Positions 34,941 to 43,644 of a stretch of DNA of 43,845 nucleotides are shown here, piece after piece. The stretch comes from Paracoccus sp. PAMC 22219 (GTDB lineage Bacteria; Pseudomonadota; Alphaproteobacteria; Rhodobacterales; Rhodobacteraceae), in the NCBI RefSeq assembly GCF_000787695.1, contig NZ_BBPH01000102.1, positions 1 through 43,845 of the forward strand, written 5' to 3'. The translations under genes and the position numbers were made by a program. Position 1 is the first letter of the stretch. Each line of letters starts with the position of its first letter. The notes under the pieces were generated by a model. It made no database searches. It was not told where the DNA came from and worked only from the letters and a program-made list of their open reading frames with translations.

Positions 34941-35839
34941 TGGACCCGCACGAATGGCCCGAGGACGTATGGCGCACCAAGGTCGGCGCGGTGCGCGCGG
35001 GCCGCAGCCTGCTGCCGGACCGATGGCCGGGCGGTGCGCGCTGCGCCGTGGCACTGTCCTTTGACAGCGATCACGAGACCAACGAACTGCGCGACGGCGG
35101 CAATTCCGTGGCCCGTCTCAGCTGGGGCGAATTCGGCGCGCGGCGCGGCATTCCCCGCATTCGGCAGGTGCTGGACCGCCAAGAGGTCAAGGCGACCTTC
35201 TTCGTCCCCGCGGTCGCGGCACTGCTGCATCCGGATGAACAGCGCGCCCTTGCGCAGGACGGGCACGAGATCGGCTTGCATGGATGGATCCACGAACTGA
35301 ACACCACACTGGACGCCGCGACGGAGCGCGAACTGATGATGCGCGCTGCCGACACGCTGGAGCGTGTCAGCGGCCAGCGCCCCGTCGGGATGCGGACGCC
35401 GTCTTGGGATTACAGTCCCGCCACCCTGTCGATCGCACGAGAGATGGGGCTGCTCTATGACAGCTCGCTGTTCTCGGACGACGACCCCTACGAGATCCTG
35501 CAGGATGGACAGCCGACAGGTATGGTCGAGTTGCCGGTCGAATGGATCCGCGACGATGCGGTGTATTTCATGATGAACCGCTTCGGGGCGCAGCGCCCCT
35601 ATACGCCGCCCGCGGATGTGCTGGACATCTTCCTGCGAGAATTCGAGGGCGCCTATGCCGAAGGTGGGATGTTCCTGCTGACTATGCACCCGCATGTTAC
35701 CGGATACCGGAGTCGCATCTTCATCCTTGAGCAACTTCTGGAACGGATCGTAGCCAAGGATGACTGCTGGATCGCCACACATGCCCAGATCGCGGCCTAC
35801 TGCGCGGAACAGGCCGGACTGAGCAACGGAGCCTCCTGA
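34937..35839 (+). CDS. NodB-fold hydrolase (polysaccharide deacetylase family), copy 3
   Basis: 300 residues. Has the standard metal aspartates in ALSFDSDHETN and histidines in GHEIGLHGWIHE, with MRTPSWDYSP and TMHPHVTGYRSRI further on. Unlike copies 1 and 2 it keeps a classical D-S-D motif, so it is a more distant relative. Likely hydrolyses an imide, N-acyl or carbamoyl bond in this amide-rich operon. Start at 34937 (a second ATG follows at once) overlaps the SDR stop as ATGA. Confidence 0.88.
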   Translation: MMDPHEWPEDVWRTKVGAVRAGRSLLPDRWPGGARCAVALSFDSDHETNELRDGGNSVARLSWGEFGARRGIPRIRQVLDRQEVKATFFVPAVAALLHPDEQRALAQDGHEIGLHGWIHELNTTLDAATERELMMRAADTLERVSGQRPVGMRTPSWDYSPATLSIAREMGLLYDSSLFSDDDPYEILQDGQPTGMVELPVEWIRDDAVYFMMNRFGAQRPYTPPADVLDIFLREFEGAYAEGGMFLLTMHPHVTGYRSRIFILEQLLERIVAKDDCWIATHAQIAAYCAEQAGLSNGAS

Positions 35840-36765
35840 TGACCAAATTTTCACTCGCAGTGCATGGCGGGGCCGGCACGATCCTTCGCCACACCATGAC
35901 CGATGACCTGGAGGCCCGGTATCACGCAGGTCTGCGCCGCGCGCTGCAGGTAGGGCATGATGTCCTAGCGCAGGCCGGCAGCGCGATGGACGCCGTCACG
36001 GCGGCGGTTTGCGTGCTGGAGGACGAACCGCTGTTCAACGCGGGCCGGGGCGCGGTCTTCACGTCGGACGGCCGGCAGGAAATGGATGCCGCGGTCATGG
36101 ACGGCGCCACGCGCAAGGCGGGCGCCGTCGCGGGCATCATGGGGCCGCGCAACCCGATCCTGGCTGCCCGATCGGTGATGGAGCGGACCGATCATGTGCT
36201 GCTGATCGGCCCCAATGCCCTCCAGGTCGCACGCGATGCAGACCTGCCGTTCGAGGATGCACCCTATTTCTTTACCCAGCAGCGTTGGGACGCTCTACAG
36301 GCGACGTTGCAGATGCGCCGCGACGGCATCGACGATACCGACCCTGCCCGTCGCCACGGGACCGTGGGTGCCGTAGCACGCGATGCGCACGGCAACTTGG
36401 CCGCAGCCACCTCGACCGGCGGCATGACGGCCAAGTCGCCCGGACGCGTCGGCGACACCCCTGTCATTGGCGCGGGCACCTATGCGGACAACGAAACCTG
36501 CGCGGTATCCGGCACCGGGCATGGCGAGATCTTCATCCGGTGGCATGCCGCGGCCGAGATTGCGGCCCGAATGCGTCATGCAGGGCAGACGCTGGCGGAC
36601 GCGGCGCACCATGTGGTCATGGAGGACCTTGGATCGAATGACGGATCCGGTGGTGTCATCGCCGTCGATGCCCAGGGAAACCTGTCCCTGCCCTTCAACT
36701 GCGAAGGCATGTATCGGGGCACCGTCACACAGGACTCCGACTTCAAGTCGTATATCTATCGCTGA
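35839..36765 (+). CDS. iaaA: Isoaspartyl peptidase / plant-type L-asparaginase (Ntn hydrolase)
   Basis: 308 residues. N-terminal LAVHGGAGTI, FNAGRGAVFT, and the autocleavage site before Thr175 in RHGTVGAVARD, which becomes the N-terminal nucleophile of the beta subunit. GGMTAKSPGRVGDTP and VSGTGHGE are the substrate-loop and oxyanion motifs. It cleaves beta-aspartyl dipeptides or asparagine. Shares one base with the previous stop. Last gene of the operon and the best clue to substrate: isoaspartyl or succinimide-type compounds. Confidence 0.93.
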   Translation: MTKFSLAVHGGAGTILRHTMTDDLEARYHAGLRRALQVGHDVLAQAGSAMDAVTAAVCVLEDEPLFNAGRGAVFTSDGRQEMDAAVMDGATRKAGAVAGIMGPRNPILAARSVMERTDHVLLIGPNALQVARDADLPFEDAPYFFTQQRWDALQATLQMRRDGIDDTDPARRHGTVGAVARDAHGNLAAATSTGGMTAKSPGRVGDTPVIGAGTYADNETCAVSGTGHGEIFIRWHAAAEIAARMRHAGQTLADAAHHVVMEDLGSNDGSGGVIAVDAQGNLSLPFNCEGMYRGTVTQDSDFKSYIYR

Positions 36766-36816
36766 AGTTTGCTTCCAATGCGAAAGATCCGCCACGTAGC
36801 GTGGTGATGGGCTGTT

Positions 36817-36950
36817 TTGGGCGGGAAGCGGACCGATGGCGGCGCAGCATAACTAACGCAGCGTTGCAAAAGAGCAGACATCTGGCCTGTCTGGGGTTTG
36901 CTAAAGCGAACCCATCAATGTAGATGGCCGAAACTGGACAGACGGCATAC
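36817..36950. repeat. Single unit (plus start of a second) of the 105-bp repeat
   Basis: GGGCGGGAAGCGGACCGATG at 36819 is nearly identical to position 9 of the window, including the following GGCG(C/G)TGCAGCAT-like bases. The second landmark GAGCAG is at 36872, exactly 53 bases after the core, as in the other arrays. A further weak core (TGGCCGAAACTGGAC) begins at 36925, 106 bases later. Directly follows the isoaspartyl peptidase gene; a small stem (CCACG-TAG-CGTGG, 36792-36804) precedes it. Confidence 0.7.
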
Positions 36951-37226
36951 GGTAAGGCCGCTCCATAACTAGCCCGAAGAGGATTTTGTTGTCATGCCGA
37001 GAGTCTTTCACCTCCATCCACCAGTTTTTCGATTACTTTAGTAATCCGCAGTTTTCGCGAATTGATTGGCCTGACAAGAGGCCAACACATTATGATACGG
37101 CGATAATATTAATTACAAACTGACCTCCCTGAAGCAGATGCCGCGAGCGATCCAGATGGATAAGTCGATCTCGCAAGGTATTTACTTATCGGTGACTTAT
37201 TACCGATCCAGTTTTTACACTTTTCT
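36951..37226. other. AT-rich junction segment with two hairpins
   Basis: No gene supported. GC falls sharply here, marking the edge of the acquired region. Two stems are visible: GATTAC-TTTA-GTAATC (37031-37046) and TTGGCCT-GACAAG-AGGCCAA (37066-37085). They could end transcription from the left or right, or mark a past integration edge. Confidence 0.4.
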
Positions 37227-39214
37227 TCACTGCAGTTTTGCCAAGCGCTCCTCGAGCCATTGAAGTGATCGACGATAAAGCGCAAAATCAGCAATATCCC
37301 ATTCCTTGGCATGGGCATCGGGTCTATCATTAATTAAAATTGAGTTCTCATCAAATAATTTTTGATCACCAAAAACCGCCTCAAAGGAGACCAATTTTTT
37401 TTCACGAGCGCGGTAAGCTCAGGCCACATCATTTTGTGAAAAAGGGCGTCCAAGGGTAAGCCAATAAGTTGCTTTCGACGGTGCTCTGGTAGGCTTCCTA
37501 AGATATGCTCCGCTAGCCCATCAAGTTTTTTTGACTGCAACGCCTGCATTCTCAGAAAGTTAAGAACAATGCTGCGAAGTTTTCTCTCAATTAAATTTCT
37601 TCTCTGCCCTAGCGCTGCCAGATCCTCTGCCCAGTCTTCTAATCCGTTCCTCTCATTGCTCACGACTACGTCGCTATATACCTGCGATGTCGTTCCAGTT
37701 TGCACTATCGAGCTAAAGGCTTTACGGATCATACTTCCGGAAAATTCATCCTTTAGGTTTATTACGCCATACTTTCGCAACGTGCGCCGTGTCGCTTCTG
37801 GAACAATGCCTGCTTCCCCGGCAGATATACTAATACTTGCCGCCTTCATCTCTGGATGCACCCGGAAAAGATGATTCAGCGCTACCTCAGCGATCGGACA
37901 GCCCTCATTTTCGACGAATGTTTCAACCAGTGGCGCGACATCCTCCTTGCTAATAGTAACCGGTCGGCTTCCAACGGGAATTTGCCGCTGGATAAATGAA
38001 CAACATTTACGAGCCCAATATGGCATGTTTCCGGTCTCTTCCGAGATCCAAAAAGCCGCATCATCAGAAAAATGTAATCCGGCGATTTTACCAAGTCGCC
38101 TCAACATTGCTACCGTGGCACCCGATGGCATTGGACTCAGAAACTCTTCAGGAACGAATGCCAATGCGGCATTTTCAACTCCATTTATTTGATCGACCGT
38201 AAACCAGTGTGTAGACACACCTCCAATAAGAAGCGAAAACGGCTTTCCTTGCCGGTCACATTCCTGGTAAACTGACCGAATATTTCGCCAAAAACGATTA
38301 AAGTCTTTTTTCCAGTGGTCGACCGTTGGACTTCCTGGCGTTATGTAATCTATTTCATCAAACACGATAAGGACGACGCTTTCAATTTCAAGAACACTAT
38401 TTTCGAGATTGATACGTGCTACAGCTAAACTTTCGTTATTTTCGCTAGCTTGGAGCACTAGGTAATCCTCACTCTTTTGCTGCATTACTTGCAAAGTTTC
38501 CGAAATAGACGAAAGTAATCTTTCTGCGGTCATTTCAAAAACATCATCTTTTGAGCAGTCGATCATTATCGTCTTGCAGTCAAAGTGAAGCGGTATTTCC
38601 TTAAGAACACGATTGATAATGGAAGTCTTTCCAACTTTCCGAATTCCCAAGCAAGATCTTATTTGACCCTGTTGCAATTTTCGGGCAAGGTCTATTGCTT
38701 CGTCTCGTCTACCAAAAAATTGATTATCGCCTGACACTGGCCCCGTCACGTCAAATGGATCATGAGAAAATAGCTGCGCAGAAATTTGCTTCTCGATATC
38801 GCGAGCTTCTCCCAAATCGGCGCGGCCATCGATTGGTAAGAGCGAGATTCCTATTTCTCTACCCCAGTTCCTAAGCTTGATATTTCCATTAGGATCGAGG
38901 TGAACAACAATAGCGACACTGCGCTCCAAACGGCCAGACGAGTTGGCTATTTCTGCCTGAACAAATTTAATGGTTCTCGTTTGCTGATCTGTGAAAGTGG
39001 AGGCAACTACCAATAGCTCGCGGTCAACAGCGAGCGCTTGCTTGAGGCGCCTTGATAATGTGACATAGGCACATGAATATCTTCCCCCTTCGAATTCTTT
39101 CATGTAGCCTTGATTTTTCCTAAACAAATCGCCCGACGCATCTAGAAATTTCTCTAGCAAATCATTGAGCTTTTGGTCTACTTTATCGGGGGTAATCAAG
39201 AAATTGTCTGACAT
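37227..39214 (-). pseudogene. P-loop ATPase with probable C-terminal HEPN (Swt1-like) domain, frameshifted near its end
   Basis: The main frame runs from 39214 (MSDNFLITPD) to 37334. Residues 1-150: unassigned N-terminal domain. Residues 165-330: STAND/archaeal-type ATPase with FFGRRDE, Walker A GIRKVGKTS (190-198) and Walker B VLIVFDEID (Asp286, Glu287). C-terminus: MMWPELTALVKKNWSP, after which the frame drifts into RRFLVIKNYL and stops. One base added at about 37385 instead gives FEAVFGDQKLFDE, NDRPDAHAKE and LQWLEERLAKLQ to a stop at 37227, which fits the conserved KNW..F..VF.D..F and R-x-x-x-H pattern of Swt1-type HEPN domains as I remember it. Unlike its neighbours it is AT-rich, a sign of transfer. 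Function: probably a nucleotide-sensing toxin-type defence protein (inference). Confidence 0.7.
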
Positions 39215-39230
39215 ATTATTCCATAACAAA

Positions 39231-39401
39231 TTAATTGCTTGATTTTCTTTGAGCCGCCACGAGCCGCTTCGAATCGATGTTATCGTAAAGCTTATCTAGG
39301 CGACATTGGCATCGATCAGCGATTTTGTAGGGGAACTGCAAATTCTCAAGTGCAGCTCGGCATTCTGTGGAGCTTGTCTTTATGCTAATATTGCTAATCA
39401 A
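39231..39401 (-). pseudogene. Small open frame, probable remnant of the gene preceding the ATPase
   Basis: On the minus strand, codons from about 39401 (TTG) read LISNISIKTSSTECRAAL, FPYKIADRCQC, LDKLYDNIDSKRL and end at 39231, 17 bases before the ATPase start. It has no ATG and no ribosome-binding site, and the IS fragment begins just upstream. Its residue composition looks like real coding sequence. I read it as the tail of a first operon gene cut off by the IS or deletion. Not recognised. Confidence 0.35.
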
Positions 39402-39589
39402 TGAGTGTCAACTTCATCCGCTCTAGCACGGCCGAAATCGGCATAGAGCGTCGTGATATCTATATCGAGGCTAACCAAGGCATTGTTAACCACATGCCGG
39501 ATCTTGCGCAGCGGATGCCGCGCCGGAATGCGATCCTCAAGATTGACGTAGCTGAACAGCGATCCGCTCGTCTTGTCGACACCCCGCAT
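39398..39589 (-). mobile_element. IS5/IS1182-superfamily transposase N-terminal fragment
   Basis: Encodes MRGVDKTSGSLFSYVNLED, RIPARHPLRKIRHVVN and LYADFGR, the well-known N-terminus of a transposase with this start. A GGGGGAAGG ribosome-binding site is intact. After FGR (about 39425) homology ends and the frame closes 9 codons later. Only about 55 of some 350+ residues survive. It separates the ATPase operon from the GHKL gene. Confidence 0.8.
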
Positions 39590-40058
39590 CGCCTTCCCCC
39601 ATCAACCCACTTGGAAAGTGAATCATGTGTCAGTTTCAGCGTCCAGCAGGACGTTTTTCAGCAGCGTTCTAAGACGATGTGGCCCCTATCAGCTGAACTT
39701 GTCCCGCAGAATCAATGATACATGAGAGCTTGTGCTACGCCGATCATCAACGTCCGGTGTGGGAAAGCAACACCGCAGCGCCCGCCGTGTGCCGATCGTC
39801 CGGTATGGGCCCAGTGCGCTGGTCAGGGGCTGCCTGGACCGTTGCCGGCACCAATGCGGCAGATCGACGTTAAGGAGCCCCTCTCTGACGTTTGTCCGTC
39901 CCGCAGCGAATGCAGGCGCAGCAAGAGCAGTCGGCCAGAAGCGGACGTTCACCACGCACATGAATTGCTGCAGCCCGATGCATCCGCAGAGTCGTTCGAC
40001 CATGCGTGACAAGTGATGGACGAACTGCAATGGTCGGTTTGCTACTTGAGGAATTCAC
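39590..40058. other. Gene-free segment with degenerate repeat-like motifs
   Basis: Contains AGAAGCGGACGTTCACCACG at about 39937, related to the second landmark of the 105-bp repeat, and CGTCCGGT motifs in the opposite direction at about 39750 and 39800. Units are too decayed to align in register. GAGGA before 40059 is the ribosome-binding site of the GHKL gene. No coding sequence supported. Confidence 0.4.
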
Positions 40059-42182
40059 ATGCCTACGATGACCGAGAACTTACCCAACAGGGTTCGGAAG
40101 CTGACTAAGCCAAGAAATTATGCGCAAGCCATGCAGCCCTTCTTGGAGGCCGTTAGTAATTCGATCATGGCAATAGATGACCGATGTCAAGAACTCGAAG
40201 GCCTTTCGAATGGCGTTGTTAAGGTAGTAATTTCGGATATTGGGGCAGATGATATCTGTATCGAAATATCAGATAATGGTATTGGCCTTGATAAATATCG
40301 GTATGATGCATTTTGTGAGATTGACACCGATTTCAAAAAAGAACGTGGCGGCAAGGGAGTTGGTCGCTTATATTGGCTAGATGCTTTTAATAAAATCGAA
40401 GTTATCTCTCAGTTCAAAACTGATACTGGCATCTCAAGGAGATCCTTTGAGTTTCGTCTGGCACAGCAAGACCAGGTAGTCGAAAATGGCAACCTTCAGC
40501 ATGACCTAATGCCAGATGCTACAGGAACTATAGTTAGATTCAAAGGGCTTCGTCAGGGACCTTATTTGGATCTCTTCCCTAAAAGAGCAGCAACTATCAA
40601 TGATTACTTGGCAGCAGAGTTTATCTCGAATTTTCTGAGTAAGGTCGGTCCAGTGGTTACCTTATCTGCAACCACAAAAGGCGGCACTTTGCAGACTGCG
40701 ACTTATCCAAAGGATGTTTCGGAATTAGTTGCAAGAGGACCCGAAGCAGTTAGTGATATTTGCGTGCAAGATGGCTCAAGCCTGGCTGTGACTTGCTTTC
40801 TTTGTGACAAAAAAGCCAGCTCTGGGTTGGCGGGACGCCATCAAGTTCATTTGCTTGGCAACAGCCGAACGGTTGAAAGTCGAAATGTCGATGATCTCAT
40901 TGCGATTGGTCCGCTAAGGGCTGGACATCTTGATGACTTGGCGCTTCATATTTTGGTAAGCGGCGAACTACTTGATAATAGTGTTGCTGAAAGCCGCACA
41001 TCATTTACTCTGCCTGAAGCCGAAGTTTCTGAAATTGTAAAGGGCGCAGTTAAAGCTGCTCGATCAGAGTTCATCTCGGACCAGTTGAGCGAGTTTGATA
41101 AAGCACGCAGAGCGGAATTCGATAAGTTCCTGCGTCATCAACCTATTTTTGGATTTGCCAACAGTGATGAGATTTTTGCATCGTTACCTGCGAACGCGAA
41201 GAGCCCGGAAGATTTTGTAAGCAGACTAGCGCTTCCTCGCTTTCGTGCGGAGCAGAAGAGAGAAGAAGCCCTTTCATCTCTGGTCGAGAAGATCGTTGCT
41301 GGTGATCAAGTGCCCGAGAATTTTGGTGAAGTAGTGCGCCGAGCTGCTGAGGGGGTGCAGGATAACGAAAGAGCCGCCCTAGGTCACCATGCAGCAAGAA
41401 GGAGGGTTGTTTTAGACTTAATGGATCGCTTGATTAGGCGTCTCCGAACCAGCCCCGACAAGGACAAGAACCATGTAGAGAATACCCTGCATACTCTGCT
41501 TGCCCCGATGAAGATAAATTCATCTAATCCTGAAGATGAAGAGCGTGCGGCTCACGACCTTTGGCTGCTTGACGAACGCCTAGCATTCGCTTCTGGATTT
41601 TCATCTGACAAACGATTGGCTGCGGTTCTTGCGGAAAATGACAGTGACCTGAGGCCTGATATATTCTTATGGGACGTGCTCTATGCATTGGGACCGGTAG
41701 GTAATCAGGGGGGCGCTGAAGATGTCGAGGACACTGAACCTCTTTCTACGGTGTTTATTGTTGAGCTAAAACACCCTGGACGCGAAAACTATAAACCGGA
41801 TGAACGAATAGAGGACCAAGTTCGGAGATACGTAACAGAGATAAAGGGCGGGAAAATAGAAGGTTTTGGGCGCAGAAGAATTCGTGTTTCAGACGACTGT
41901 CAGTTTCATTGTCTCGTTGTCGCCGATTTTCATGGGAAGCTTGCAGAGGAGGTTTCAGGTTGGTATTACGTCCATAATCGTCGAGGACGAGAGAGAAGGC
42001 TTGGTGGAGATCATTCGAGCGTTATCATCCAGGCAGTCGAATGGGATTATGTCCTTTCAACATCGCGCCAAGCGAACCGAGCGCTGCTAGATGCCGCAGG
42101 GCTTGTTCGTCCTCGAACGACAAATTTCACCCAAAGTACTTTCGAAAATAATACTGAAGAGGGTCAGAGGGCCGCAGAGTAG
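40059..42182 (+). CDS. GHKL ATPase fused to a PD-(D/E)xK nuclease-like C-terminal domain
   Basis: 707 residues. N-terminal GHKL (Hsp90/MutL/MORC-like) ATP site: N-box EAVSNSIMAID (Glu30, Asn34), G1 SDNGIGL (71-77) and lid motif RGGKGVGRL (96-104). A long helical middle follows. The C-terminal part shows RPD (Asp534) followed 35 residues on by VFIVELKHPGR (Glu569 and Lys571), the spacing and sequence of a PD-(D/E)xK active site, then DQVRRYVTEIK. So it is probably an ATP-gated nuclease. GAGGA is 9 bases before the ATG. AT-rich compared with the window, and flanked by IS debris. Divergent from the HEPN-ATPase gene. GHKL-nuclease proteins occur in phage-defence islands; the exact system is not recognised. 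Confidence 0.85.
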   Translation: MPTMTENLPNRVRKLTKPRNYAQAMQPFLEAVSNSIMAIDDRCQELEGLSNGVVKVVISDIGADDICIEISDNGIGLDKYRYDAFCEIDTDFKKERGGKGVGRLYWLDAFNKIEVISQFKTDTGISRRSFEFRLAQQDQVVENGNLQHDLMPDATGTIVRFKGLRQGPYLDLFPKRAATINDYLAAEFISNFLSKVGPVVTLSATTKGGTLQTATYPKDVSELVARGPEAVSDICVQDGSSLAVTCFLCDKKASSGLAGRHQVHLLGNSRTVESRNVDDLIAIGPLRAGHLDDLALHILVSGELLDNSVAESRTSFTLPEAEVSEIVKGAVKAARSEFISDQLSEFDKARRAEFDKFLRHQPIFGFANSDEIFASLPANAKSPEDFVSRLALPRFRAEQKREEALSSLVEKIVAGDQVPENFGEVVRRAAEGVQDNERAALGHHAARRRVVLDLMDRLIRRLRTSPDKDKNHVENTLHTLLAPMKINSSNPEDEERAAHDLWLLDERLAFASGFSSDKRLAAVLAENDSDLRPDIFLWDVLYALGPVGNQGGAEDVEDTEPLSTVFIVELKHPGRENYKPDERIEDQVRRYVTEIKGGKIEGFGRRRIRVSDDCQFHCLVVADFHGKLAEEVSGWYYVHNRRGRERRLGGDHSSVIIQAVEWDYVLSTSRQANRALLDAAGLVRPRTTNFTQSTFENNTEEGQRAAE

Positions 42183-42487
42183 CTGTCTCAATGCGTGCAG
42201 TCGGCACACGTTTTGCTTCTGCAGCGAAAGGCTGCTCCCCGCCCTCGTCCGCGCACTACTCGCGGTAGAGGTGATTGCGATGCAACTGCGGCGAATGGCT
42301 GGAAATCCCGCATAGCAGACTTTGCCTGTGAGATCTCGCTGCGCCAAGCGCGAACGTCCGGTCTGGGGATGCTGCAGGGCGCCGCCACGCCGGCGCTGTC
42401 AGGCCGCAATGGGCCGGGTACGTTCGGACCAGACTTGAGTATTAGGTAATTAATACCAGTGTGATCGCTCGATCCAAATTGACAATT
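42183..42487. other. Gene-free segment between the GHKL gene and the tctA remnant
   Basis: Holds a reverse-oriented motif CGCGAACGTCCGGTCT (about 42350) like the second landmark of the 105-bp repeat, and a stem GTATTA-N6-TAATAC (about 42438-42455). The frames crossing it on either strand are not convincing. GC returns to the high level here, marking the right edge of the AT-rich region. Confidence 0.4.
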
Positions 42488-43306
42488 GGTGGAAAGCAAC
42501 TTCAAGCGGCACACCCGCCTGCTCACCATTGACGCCCCGGCCGCCAAGGGCAACTGACGCTGGACGACCTGCGGCGGATGGTGGCGCCCATCACCCGCGG
42601 CACTGCGCTTGGCGGCTTCTTCAGCGCGCTGCCGGGCATCGGCTCGACCATCTCGTCCTCCCACAGCTACGCGCTGGAGCGGCGCGTCGCCCGCCGGCCC
42701 GAACGCTTTGGCAAGGGCGCCATAGAGGGGGTCGCTGGCCCCGAAGCCGCCAACAACCCAGCCTCGATCACCGCCTTCGTCCCGACACTGACTTTGGGCA
42801 TTCCGGGCGATCCAATCATGGCGCTGATGCTGGGTGCCCTGGTCATCCATGTCATACAGCCTGGCCCGATGATGCTGCAGGCCCACCCGGACATGTTCTG
42901 GGGCCCCGTTGTCTGCTTCGGGATCGGAAGCCTGTTACTTCTGGTCCTGAACCTGCCGCTGATCGGGATCTGGGTGTCGATGCTGCGCGTTTCGTTCCGC
43001 TGGCGTTACCCGGCGATCATCATCTTCGTCTGCTAGGGCGTCTATTCCGTGCGCGGCTCGACCTTCGACATCGTCATGGTCGCTGCCATCGGGATCATCG
43101 GTTATGTGCCGATGCAGGCCGCCTTCATCCCTGCACTGCTGCGCCTAGGCCTCGTCCTCGGCCCGCTGATCGAGACGAACCTGCGCCGCGCCCTATTGGT
43201 CTCACGCGGGGATCCGATGATTTTATTGGAACGCCCCATCGCCTGCGGTTTCGTAATCGCAACGACTGCGCTCCTGATCTACAGCTTATTGAAGCGCCGC
43301 AAGTGA
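42488..43306 (+). pseudogene. TctA-family tricarboxylate transporter membrane protein, C-terminal remnant
   Basis: Encodes the last half of a TctA protein: LTLDDLRRMVAPITRGTALGG, GAIEGVAGPEAANNPASITAF, LTLGIPGDPIMALMLGA, QPGPMMLQAHPDMFWG, LLVLNLPLIGIW, then GVYSVRGSTFD and NLRRALLVSRGDP. An in-frame amber codon at 43034-43036 (FVC-stop-GVYS) interrupts it, and a probable frameshift near 42548 separates a short upstream piece (FKRHTRLLTIDAPAAKG). The N-terminal half of about 240 residues is missing. Not functional. Confidence 0.85.
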
Positions 43307-43354
43307 TATTACACTCGGTGCCCAGGTGCGTAACAGCAGGCACTACTGCCCATA

Positions 43355-43507
43355 TTACTTCTGCAGATAGCCGGTATCCTTGAGGTGCTGAACAAGTAGC
43401 CGGTCGATATACGATGCGACTGAGCGGTCATCGATGCTCGCTGCCTTTTCGACAGCTTCTTTGGTCTCTTGCGAAACGCGGACCGATATTGCTGCTGTTT
43501 TTGCCAT
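43355..43507 (-). CDS. Small ribbon-helix-helix protein
   Basis: 50 residues from the ATG at 43507: AKTAAISVRVSQETKEAVEK, then AASIDDRSVASYIDRLLVQ and KDTGYLQK. The N-terminal beta-strand ISVRVS followed by two helices is the MetJ/Arc fold of plasmid-type repressors and antitoxins. No toxin gene is seen beside it. Likely autoregulates through the inverted repeat just upstream. Its length and fold fit a copy-control, partition or antitoxin role, which cannot be separated by sequence alone. Confidence 0.75.
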   Translation of the reverse strand: MAKTAAISVRVSQETKEAVEKAASIDDRSVASYIDRLLVQHLKDTGYLQK

Positions 43508-43516
43508 GATTCACAT

Positions 43517-43571
43517 TGTGTGCAGTTGACATCGTAATTTATTCGATGCATATTAAACTCAGTTGCACACA
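43517..43571. promoter_or_regulatory. Inverted repeat between divergent genes (candidate RHH operator)
   Basis: TGTGTGCAGTTG (43517-43528) and CAGTTGCACACA (43560-43571) form an inverted repeat with 10 of 12 matches. TTGACA at 43526-43531 could serve as -35 box for the plus-strand gene at 43645 and TTGCAA on the other strand for the RHH gene. Both promoters would be covered. Confidence 0.5.
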
Positions 43572-43644
43572 TTTGCAACGGACCAAGTGAGGGTTGCACC
43601 CCTCAACCTGGCCCTAACCGAAACCGATCAGATGGAGATCGATG

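Noticed and set aside
37066..37085. Hairpin as a certain terminator
   Set aside because: Stem is good but no T-tract follows on either strand, so it is only mentioned as structure.
37109..37330. Minus-strand open frame of 73 codons
   Set aside because: The neighbouring frame carries the HEPN-like end of the ATPase gene; this frame is its shadow.
39689..40030. Minus-strand open frame of 113 codons with NVRFW-like text
   Set aside because: Composition matches translated intergenic repeat debris; no ribosome-binding site or domain.
42188..42886. Minus-strand open frame of 232 codons
   Set aside because: Lies antisense to the clear TctA coding remnant and repeat debris; no recognisable motif.
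43309..43599. Minus-strand open frame of 96 codons
   Set aside because: Covers the RHH gene in a different frame; only the RHH frame has a recognisable fold pattern.
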